Positions 23,501 to 35,500 of a stretch of DNA of 64,000 nucleotides are shown here, in pieces. Position 1 is the first letter of the stretch, and every line of letters starts with the position of its first letter. The notes under the pieces are model-generated. The model saw nothing but the letters and a program-made list of their open reading frames with translations. It was not told the origin of the DNA and ran no database searches. The translations under genes and the position numbers were made by a program. Source of the stretch: Bradysia coprophila (lineage: Eukaryota; Arthropoda; Insecta; Diptera; Sciaridae); contig NW_023504022.1 in assembly GCF_014529535.1 (NCBI RefSeq), forward strand, positions 10,169,028 through 10,233,027, in the 5' to 3' direction.

Positions 23501-26500
23501 GGCTCTGTCTGGAAACCTCTCACGCTAAAAAAGACTTTTACTCCTAGATATGAAATATTCTGTCGATTTGTCAATTTTGTTTAGGCACTAGATTTGTATA
23601 GATTCTAACTCAAAACCGCACTTATTGCTCGGGTGGCATACATAACTATTTCACTATCCAGTGTCCACCAAAGAAACTGTAACACACGCAACCAATATGA
23701 CAAAATAGCCAATTTTCGATCAACACAGACGAATGTATTTCGCAACAAACTTGACGGCACCTATGCAATTTCAAAATTACATGCTTGTCTAACCCAATTG
23801 TATATATATGATACGCGTGTGTACACATATGGTTTTCCCGGTGCAGATCCCGATACAATGCCGATTTGCCTATAACCTGCAGCAATCGTTAGCGCTAATG
23901 GTCCACCTGAATCGCCGGATCTACGTGTTATAAAAACGGAAAATGTCAAATAACCTTATGTGCTGTCCGGGCAACCTTATGCGATCGCCATTTACCTAGG
24001 TCCTGAGTCACCAACTCTTTCCGTACATATATCTGAGGCACTTGTAGCCATTGGCCATGCTCGTTGACATTGGTTAAAAGAAATAGTACGTTGCGGTGCA
24101 TATTGCAGAAATTGTGATCCGGGAGCATTTCCGGCCTGTAAAACAAATAATTGTAATTTTTAACGTAATCGCATCGAAACTTGCTAGCTTACACCCGTAC
24201 GTCCCCAGCCACTGACAAAGCATTCACGACCTGTGCTTACTCCTGCAACACCCAAAACGATAGGTCGAACAAGATTACTGAGTTGCATATAAATAGAGGT
24301 CTGCACCACAGCCGCATCATACTGGTAGAAACTCACTCGCGGACCTCGATAGTTTGGATGGATTAGAATTAAACTGACATAATAAGTGTCACCGGCGTTT
24401 CTGTCAATCGATCCAACACCTACTGTAACCGCATTAGGATTATTTCTTGGACTATTGTAGAAGCAATGGCCGGCTGTTAACACCTATTGTATAATCGTTC
24501 GGTTAAGTTCAGTTATTGGTATGAAAAAATCAGTTGCCATACCCAGCGTTGTCCTATTACTGATGCTCCACAGAAAAACTGACCATTAACCGTCTTAAGT
24601 ATTGCTTGATATGGAAATTGTCCTTCATAAGCATCGTATCCTCGTGAAATATATGATTTGGTCGGTACTGGGAGAAGGTCTTCTACAACGTTACCAACAC
24701 CATCCACTACATCGCCTACAACACCAACTAAATCTCCTACAAGATTTTGAGCGTTGAATTTAGCAACGCAAATTAACAAGCCAACAATATACCGTAGGCA
24801 CATTTTCGGATGAACTGTAGTTCGATTCGAAGACAGATGCTTCTTTTATAACAAAATATTCGCCATTTTCTTATAAATCAATATTGGAAAAGCTGTGCTA
24901 ATAAATGTTACTTTTAAACCTGTCCGTACGTGTTCGAAGTTCACGGGCTTATAAGTTTACCACGATGTCGTCGACTGTCAAATCTGTCAGCTTCACTAAC
25001 TAAAAAATCAGCATCAAAATCTAGGCGTAGCTTAGCTGAAATTGCAGCCTATGTTTGTACGTTTCGGATTTTATTTTCGATTGCCACAAAATAGTTGGCC
25101 AACGATAAAAAATAGAAATGTTCAAGTTGACCAGTTCTGAGAAAAGTGATCCATCTACCTAGATTTGCATAAATTGCTCTGTTTTCTCAGGACTGGTGAA
25201 ACTGATGCGAACAATTCCAGTTCAGCTGACACGTTCGTGGTCGTTATTGCGGTCGTAAATTTTTCAAAAAGGATTCTGATGAAATGATATCATCGAAAAT
25301 AAATAACGAAACACAACACACAAATGTAGGCTGCCTCTTAATCGTCTTAGTCTTGTTATTATGTCCCGATCTATTTGCCATTATAAAATATTTATTCGAC
25401 GAATAATAAACAGTTTTTAAAGCTGCAGCTTTTCAATTCAAATTCCGTCAGCTAGTTTTGTACCTTGCGCTTTGTACACCTGTAGATAACAATGAATCAT
25501 TTGACTGTTTTTTCTTTCTTTTTTTTTCAAATTCATTATTTATGCCACATAACCGAAAATTAATTTAAATTTTAAGTCAACTTTTGAGCAGAAGTGGCCA
25601 ATCAAGTAGAGCTCATTTAGAGTTGACGTCTCACACGATTGTCAAATATTATGGATTACCCGGGATTACCGGAGGTCAAAATATAACTACAAAAACCTTG
25701 AACAGCCTTTATCATAAGACTCTTACAAAACTCGGGACAACAGTGAAAAGTCACGCTTTCGACGGTTTTGACTCGGAAACCTCGGAAATTATGAAATTTG
25801 GTAATTTTGCAGTTCAATCTATCGCCTAATGTTCGTTCCAAAATCTTTTTCATGTCTTGGTGCGAAAATATAGTAGTTTTCTCCCTTCCGCTGAAACTTC
25901 GGAAGGTGAAAAACGTTGTGTTGACCTAGAGAAAAAGTAAAAAAAAATATTTTCTCGGGTGACTTGTGGTCTTGCTCTGGCAACACCTTCGAATTGAAAT
26001 TTTCAACTTTTTTTTCCCTCGTTGAGCAAATGACTATTGCTATCGGCAACAACGACAGACTTTAGCAATGGCCTACGGTTAAAGTGGTCTTGCGTAGTAA
26101 AATAAATCGGAAAGTGGCACAAGGTAAGGCAAGGGCAAAAACAGATATTTACGTTATCTGTTGCTTTCGCTTGTCGCCCTCATTTCGTTCGAAATGTAAC
26201 TCTCGAAATTGTCGAAAACCTACCGTTCACATCAGATACGTGTAGCGACACTTCGTAGTGTTGTAGTGTAAGCTGGGGTTACCAGTACCAATTTTCAAAC
26301 AATTTTACACTAAAATTATTCGTTACACTGTCACATAGACAGTTATTGCCAAGCTTTGATATGTGTACCCTAGAATAGTTCTTGTTACACCAAAGACAAA
26401 GACGTGCGTTAGTAATTGAGATGTAAAGTGTAATTTTTCATTAATCGTTTTTCACAAGTTTAAAATCGACGTGTTTTGTGATGCGTATTGTCATTTTGTA

Positions 26501-29500
26501 GCAAAATAATTTTATTTAGTTTACGCTTCGTCAATTCTAGCATCTGAATAAAAATTTGATTGTTGAACCAACTAAACAATTCGAAAAAGATATTTCAAAT
26601 GTACGAGAACGAGATGATTTAATTTGTTTTTGCTTTTGTTTTGGAGTTTTCATGTACATTGTTTCCGTTTTGTTAAATGACTTTTAGTCGAATACAATTT
26701 TAACTTTTATTTTCTCAAATTTCTAACGTTTCCATTTATGTAACTATTTATTACTCTACTTTATCGTATTAATGTACCGTACCTGTCTAACCCGTCCCAA
26801 CATTCTGTAATAGATCGACGTAATGGTTACTTTCTCAACTAAGTGACAAAAAGTTAAGTTTTGAGTTTTTGAAACGGTATCCATTTATCGTGTCGTTCAA
26901 CAGTTAGATGTCACTTCCGGCTTAAATTGTGGCCATTTTGAATTTTTTGAAACCTTAGAAAATTTACCGGAAGCGCCGTTAATAACTTTAGTAAAGAAAC
27001 ACAGCATTCCTGTTTAAATTACGACCACTTTGGATTTTTTATCTGTTTCGGATATTCATTTGAGGTTATTGCACAACTTCTTAGAACTAAGTTTTTTCGT
27101 ATAGTATCTTCTACTGTTTTTGAATTATAACTGTCGCCGAGCAACGGCTCACGCAGGACAAATAAAGGGTAATGTTAAACTACAGTTTTTGATAACCAAT
27201 TTTTCAATCAGGAGTATACACAAAGAACCTGCGTAACACTTTCGGTGGGCCAAACGGTAGTGATCAATGACAAGGGTGCAGCTTTCGATTTTGTATTTAT
27301 AGTCCTGGCCAAACTGGCACATCACTGATTTTCCATTGAATAGGATTGAAGTTTAAGTTTTCATAGTGTTTCCCAAGCCTCGGTGCCAACCCGCATTCGG
27401 TGTCCCTGGTGAAGGGTCTGAAGCTTTTTTAATTTCCATAAAAGCAATGCAGGTTCCTGAAAATTTTATTGTCTGAGAAATTAATCATTGTCTTGGTGGC
27501 TAAGTGGATAAACCTCATAGAATTACATTCCAGAGTGCCACCAATGAAACTAGAAACAATGTGATGTCAAAACCTTAGACGAATTACATGCATCTTATAC
27601 AAACTGATGTTGGGGACACATTTTACCGTACGAAATACCTGTCTAGGAATATAATTCGTTTATTCGTCTATAAAAATGCGTGTGTCTACATGCCGACATT
27701 AGCCCATACCTGGTTTATACTTTTGTTATATGCCACCAAAATAGTTCGCAAAGAAAAACAATTCCACTAGCAATCCAACCACACCAAACAGCAGTCGGTA
27801 TAGTTAAATCATTCGTGAACGATTTTTCAGTAAGTTTAGCTTGATGATTGAAATTTATTTTCAATATCATTTGCAGCGAGTGTTCATTGTATTCTTTAAG
27901 CCACTTATCGATTAATCCTGCACCATTCAATCGGTGAATTATGTCATTTACAGATTCAGTATATGGAAAATTCGGTCTGACTCGATATGATAACAAATAT
28001 CTGTGAAAATATGACTCGCCCATTAAATGGTACGCTTTCAAGGACAGTTGCCTTTGTGCTTCTAAAAGTACTAGCCCCTGCTCACTGGTCTTAAAAAAAG
28101 CTATCGAATTGTTAAACTTCAAGCATTCGTTTGTTAAACGATCCAAGTTCATCCCATGAACCCTGTCAATCCATCCACTCATGTTCGATACATCTTCCAA
28201 CAATTCAACGAGCATATCTTTCCATTCAATTTCGTTAGTCACAATCGGAACTGAGGACTTGTACAGATCAACAATAGAATTGATTTGTGGTTGGAAAATT
28301 GGTGACGTAAGGTAACTTTGGAAGACGGACAGAATCCCATTCATGACAATTAGACCTGCGAAAGTTAAAGGTACAGTGATGAGGACTTCTGCGCGATGAA
28401 GCATTCGGTATCTGATGGCAGCATTATCGTTTATCAAGAGATTGACGACGTCGGCAACGGACTGAAAAAGAGCGATTTTCTTCTCATGCAAATAGCCAGA
28501 AACGATAAGTAGAAGTGATGACGCCGCAATCACTATGAATGCATATACGAAGAGAAGCGTCCACGTTCCAGTTCCGTTTTGTAGATATGCGATGAAGTCG
28601 TGGTAGGGCTGACTGTGCGGAACCAGCAATAATAGAGCCGTCTGTCGATATGGATACAACGATTCTTGTGTATAGTCGCTTTGTTCATTGTTCATTATAT
28701 CTCCGTCTATAAATGATCCATTTCTAAGAAATTCTAAGTAACCCACAGATACCTGACTGAACGAGGCATTGAAGCAACTCCGTACAGTGTAAATGAATTG
28801 CATTTCAACGTTATTTTTGTCAACATCATAAATCTGTACAGATTTAAGTGGGTGCTTGCGGTAATTGGGCATTTTGTCGGGAAAGTAGTCGCGAAGAGAG
28901 TTGCTCCTTGTCACGTTAGTCAATGTTCCGAAAGGATCGTATACGAAAATGTTGAATAATGAAGGTTTACCATCCTCAACACTTAAATAAAATGCGCTAA
29001 AAATATTCACAATACCAGCACTCCAACTCAAACGAAATAAATTCTCTGCCAAATCTAAAGAGATGACATCGCGAGTGAAGAACACACCAATTTTGACGTT
29101 ATGTTGAAGCATTTGGATGGCTTTAACGCGAGCTACCATTTGGGACGTTTTTTGAGTATGTAAATTCTCCACAACGACAATCAGAAATGAATTTTTGCTG
29201 TTTATGTTCGTTACCACAGCAATGGTAACATCGTTCTCCGATGGATCATCAAAAGTGAAAACAGTTTGAGGTGTTACGTTGTCGAGATTAGTTCCAGAAC
29301 TCGATGATAACCGTAAAACCCAACGATCGAGATCACACGATGATTGAATAATAAATATGTGATGATCGAAACGATAGTGGTCACTCAGGCGATTGATTAG
29401 ATGTCGGGCATCATGATACTGCTGATGACACCGGGCCATTGTCGACAAAACGATCATTAATATTTTTGGTAGTATCATGAAGACTAGCCGACGTAACTCT

Positions 29501-32500
29501 GTTAATGGGTAACGTTTGTTCACTGAAACAACATTGAATTGTAGGAAAACTATAATATATTCGTAATGACAGAGTATGATGAATGGGGAGGCTATTTCAT
29601 AATTAGTTGGTCGATTGTGAACATTCAGTAATTGTGGGATAATTAAGACAATAATGTAAAAATTAATTACATAGAACAAAGTGACTCTTTTCGACGGCAT
29701 CGCACAATCATAGAAGCAGCAGTTTCAGTTTAGATGAAGTTATTTGTTTTATGCCCACCCGTTTACTTCTTATATTGTGCTATCTGTAAAAGGGTAACAA
29801 TAAATTTGTAAGAAAATTTTGTTGAAGCTCGTGTTTTGGTAGAACAACGAAAAAAATGCTTGCGCTTAACCTCAACTTATTCGGTTTTCCTTGAATAATT
29901 CCAAATTGTTTGGCACTCCTCCTCACACAAACTTTACTTTACATAACCTAAAGACTTAATTTACCTAAAAGTGTTCATATATTTTGGACGTTAACACCGT
30001 CATTATTTGTAGATTTGATCCCCACAAAAAGTTAAATTTTTGGTTGAAAATTCATGTCGGGAGCGGTAACTGACTAACACCAGCCGTGAATTGGGCCATG
30101 AATACATTCTCCCCTTTCAAGTCGGCAGGCGAAGACAATATCTTCCCTGCATTGCTCCACAATGCTTCAAATTCAATTATGAACGCTATCTACGAAATGT
30201 TTGTAGCCAGTCTCTTTTTACAACATATACCCAAACCATGGAGAGGGGTGCGAGTAGTCTTCATCCCAAAGCTTGGTCAAGAATCCTACATGACTGCAAA
30301 TGCTTTCAGACCAATTAGTCTGACTTCCTTTCTGCTGAAAACTCTCGAAAAGCTAATTGATAGATTTCTGCGAGATGGAGTCCTTAACAAGTCGACAATA
30401 TTCCAAAGACAATATGCATACCAAGCAGGCAAATCAGCTGAGCTGGCCCTGCATCATTTAGTGACACGCATTGAAAAAGCGTTTGAGTTTTCCCAAATCG
30501 CTTTAGGATGTTTCATCGATATCGATGGAGCTTTCAACAACGTGATTTTTGCGGCCATTGCCCAAGCATGCAGAGAACATAACATTGATGAAACCACAAC
30601 AGGTTGGATCCTTCAAATGCTTAGCAGCAGAATTGTCGTATCGCGTATCGGCTTAGTCAAAATATGTGTCGTAGTCACTAAAGGCTGCCCTCAAGGTGGC
30701 GTTCTACCCCCACTCCTTTACTGCTTAGTCAAAGACAGTCTTCTTAATCTGCTTAATAATGCAGGATTTTACTCTCAAGGTTTTTCGGACGACCTATCTG
30801 TCCTTCTAGTGGGGATGTGCTTATCCACGCTAAGTGGTCTCATGCAAACCGCTCTTAATATGGTTCAAGAGTGGCTAATCTCTAAAGAACAGAATGCCAA
30901 CCCAAGTAAAACCAAAATAGTCATTTTCTCTAGGCGGAGAACAAACAAAGGCTACGTACCACCACTATTTTTTGGTAAAAGAATCGACCCATCACCCTTC
31001 GTTAAACACCTTGGAGCTTACTTAGAAACAAAAGGTTATTTTATCATGCACATGGAAATGAAAACTAAGAAAGCTATATCCACTCTTTGGCAATGTCGCA
31101 GAACATATGGTATCTCTTGGGGACTGAGCCCCAAAATGCTTCACTGGATTTATACTGCGATTGTTAGACCACGTCTGTGCTATGCTGCTTTAGTCTGGTG
31201 GCCAAGATGCAAAGTAGTCACAGTACAAAAACAACTCAGTAAAATTCAAAGACTAGCTCTCATTGGAATTACCGGAGCTATGAAATCCACACCTACAGCG
31301 GCACTAGAGGCCATGCTCAATATAGAGCCCCTTCACATCTATATCGAAGCTAGAGCCAAAGCTCTAAAAATGAAGCTTTCATCAACGCTAAAAGTGGCCA
31401 CCTACGGACATAACCAAATTTGGCATCAAATGGTTGCAGAGAACCCCGAGTTAGAAATGCCATGCGACTATATACCTCCTACCTACAGATTTGACAAGTC
31501 ATTCAGGATAAATATACCGAGTCGCGAAGAATGGACAACCTCTCCCCTGAATACTTCGACTAATGATCTCTTATGGTACACGGATGGCTCTCGCTCGCAA
31601 CTATCTGGTTCTGGCTATCACTGTCAACAAATCCCGTGTGATGTAGCTATTCCACTAGGCAAACATTCAAGTGTATTCCAGGCCGAAATTGTAGGCATTG
31701 CCGGTAGTTGCTCAGAGATAATGCCTAATAACTATTTCAGTAGGCAAATAAATATTTTCATTGATAGCCAAGCGGCAATCAAGTCTCTGGCCAATTACAG
31801 ATTCTCATCCTCTTTAGCTTTAGAATGCAGAGATGCACTTAACTCACTGGCCAATAACTGTCAGGTCTGTCTTACTTGGATCCCGGGCCACAGGGGCTTC
31901 ATAGGTAATGAAATAGCGGATGAGCTTGCGAGATCGGCGTCGAGTAATCCGTTGTTTGGACCCGAACCGGGCATTCCAGTTCCTCTCTCAACGCTTTACT
32001 CTCACATAAACCACTGGAAAGTAAAAGCATTCAAGAACGGTTGGGAGAATACACAAGTAGCGAGGCAAGCAAGAAACTGTATAACCATCTGCCCAAGATT
32101 CGCAAACTACTTCCTCTCCCTCAACAGGAAAAGTCTAAAAAGATTTACGGATGTCCTAACAGGTCACTGTTCACTAAACTATCACCTTAAACTGCTAGGC
32201 TTCAAAGACTCACCAGATTGCGATAGGTGCGGAGACAATGAAACTGCAGAACACTTCCTCTTTGTGTGTCCAGCCTTCATAATGAATCGCAAAAAAGTTC
32301 TGGGCAATTTTACCATTCAATATAGCTCCATACGTAGCATACACCCAAAATACGTCCTTGGCTACATGAACAGTACTAAGAGATATTAACAAATCCTGTG
32401 GGTTGCACAACAGGCCCATTAGAGGCCTAGGTGCAGAGACTCTCGAGTCTCACCCACTTTATCCTAATCCTCCTAACACCAGCCGAATGTAGATATCGCT

Positions 32501-35500
32501 CTCCAACATACTAATGTCATTTTAAAGGTACAATATTAATTTAAGCTATTATCTCTATTTAATAGCATTGGGTTCACCTCACCCATAAGTGAACAGAAGA
32601 AGCTACGAAAAAATTGTGTTCTAGGAAGTTGCACAATAACGCCAAATGAATATCACGAACAAATTTGAAATGACCGCCATTAAAAGTTAAAGGTACTCTT
32701 AAACCGTAAACAAAACAACAAGTCGAAGCCGTTTCTTCACTAAAGTGATGCTCGGCTCTTCCGCTAAATTTTCATTTATTTCAAAAATTCAAAAGGGCTA
32801 CCATTTGAACCGGAAGTAACGTCTAACTCTTAAACGAATGATAAATCGATGCCTTTTATTTACTAAAATTATACTTGGCTATTCCGCTCAATTTTCCCAT
32901 ATTTCCAAAAAATCAAATTCAATTCAATCGGAAGTATTACTAGTGACCGTGGCAGAGAGATCATTCAGCGTTTTCTTTTGCAAAGAATATCTTTGGGCCC
33001 TTCCAAATGCAACCAGAGGTCAAGCGTTTAAAAAATGATCGACGGTAAAATTCGACCTTCCCTATCGTTTTTCTCACCGAACGATAAATGGTTTTTAGCC
33101 ACTATGCATCACTTAGTGTACGTTTTCATACTAAAATGGAAGGGAAACCTGTCAACTCGAGGCGTAGCCGAGGTTGACAACATAAGGTTGACATTAGGAT
33201 CAAGACTTTATTTCCTCATTTTTGCAAACGTCATGTTTGCTCACTAGTGCTTAAGTAGACTTTTTGGTCACTTAGTTCAAAAAATAACTATTATTCAAAG
33301 ACGTGAGGTAAAGTTAACTTTACTTGACGGAGCCAAAACTTTACCTCAAGTTTTCGAATAAATTACCTTACTTTGCATGGGGCAAATGATGGAAATGTTG
33401 CCCCATTGGTAAGTATACTATTACTTTGAACTATTGCAGGACATTTGGACGGGTGAGGCAGCTATTACAGACAATTCAAAACAAGTAAACCTTAAGAAAT
33501 CGCTTCAAAATACTCGAATGAGGCTTGTTGCCTAAAATTGAAATCAACACGTTGATCCAAGAGGTCTTGTTAAATATTGTAAAATATTTGTGAAAATCCA
33601 TAACATCATTGTCCATGGATTGTGTAAAAATTATGGAGTTAGCAGTCCTGACGAAATTTATTGAAACTTGTGAAGTTCTAAAATTAATTGAAAAAAGAAG
33701 ACCTAATCGATATTCAATTTGCCATGTAAATAGCTTTGATTTACTTCCTTGGTTTTTGTATATCAGAAACCATTTAACTGAATTCTGAATTCCCATTGCT
33801 AATTTTGATATTTTATGTTAATTGCAAACAGATCTTTATCTAGACCAAGAATTGCAGCTCAGTCAATCGAAATTATAAACCAATCATATCCGCACTTCAA
33901 CTTTTTTTCGGGTATATGGCAAACCAATTCTGTAACCTTTTGCATTCAATTTCAGTTACTTTCGATTTGAGAATTTTTTTTCGCTTTAAATGTTTTGTGT
34001 TGGTTACATAAAACTTTCATAAGAGAAATATGTTAATGTCGAGTCGATATTCTGCTATTTTTACAAAGACTTCACTTTTTGTATATCTACCTATATGTAG
34101 TCGTTGTCGGTATATAATGTTTGTCAAAAATTAATTGAGTAAAACAGAATTTTATTTAAAATAAGTGTGCGCTACAAACCACAAATGAGTTTGTACAAAG
34201 ACCTTGAACTTATTGCAATGTTGTCCATAATAGACGTAACACAGCTAATAACGTTCAACCGAGATATTCAATACTCTTTCTTAAACATATCGAATCCTGT
34301 TTGTAAGATCCGGTTTTCGTGCATTTTTTCCATCGTTGCGCTTTTAGTACATCCTAATGTAGTGTAATGTTAAGGTCAATGACTGCAAGACAAGCTAAAC
34401 GTTTTTACGTTCTTCCAAATTGCTCATTTGACAATTTTATCAAGATTTGGCTCATCTACACTATAGTGTGCAGTTCCCCTGGCCGACATATAAATTACTA
34501 GTGGTCCACTGTGGAATGCCCATTGTTAACTTGAGAACAATTTGACTCCAAAAATATTTGTGTTTAAAGCAGAGATTTCTGATATGATGATTCACTTGAT
34601 ATGATTTTGTTGTAAGAGAATTCTTCAAGTGAAAAAAAAATTGAATCTTGAGAACGTCCTCAAAAATTTGTTCATTTTACGCATGACGGGTGTTCGGTTG
34701 AAAAATGTAGATTTAACATCTGTACTACGCTCTCTTAGATAGATGTAACATCAAACTGTAACACTTTCGCTAATTTCGGGGAGACAATACAATTGAGAAC
34801 ATAGAAAAGTGAAGAAAAAAATGTCAAGAAAATGTTGTTAACCTTTCACAGACGACGGACGTCACTTTCGTTTTCAAATGAAATAGTCTTGATTGACATT
34901 AATATCGTTTGATGTACGACAGGGAATCATTAAAGGTCGGCCGTGACTTAATAGAAACATTCGGATATCAATGTGATTGATTATGTACTGGATGTTTCAC
35001 CGTTCAGACAGTGGCGCCGAGTATATTGGGGCAATTCCCTTCCATATGGGAAAGTTTGTTGGGGCAACATCCTCAACGAAATGAGTGGATAGTTTCAACA
35101 TTACATTGCGGAGTGGCGACTAAAATAGTTTTCCAACATTGACTTTGGTTAGGTGAACTTCAGAAGTTGGTACCTTTGGTCACAGAGCCTTTTTTTTGGA
35201 ATTACTTTCTTAAGCATTTGTAAAGAATTTTATGAAATTTAAATTTTAAAGGAAATCGTTCCGAAAATAGGCTCTACATTCTACAAACACCAACAATCCA
35301 AAATGAAAATAAATTGGAAAATAAAATCTTAATAGAAAGTTGTCTTCATCGCATCCGAATTAATTGCTTGTTAACCTCTTAGAAACTGGTAGGCAAATCT
35401 TTAATAGACTATACTACGACGAACATAAAAGTTAAGCTTTCTCTTATGGAATAAACCGGTGACCCGCAAAATCGACCCGTCCAATATCGTACACATTGTA

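Noticed and set aside
27484..27545. tRNA-like segment with TGGCTAAGTGGATA (A-box-like)
   Set aside because: No convincing B box or cloverleaf; at most a relic of a tRNA-derived SINE.
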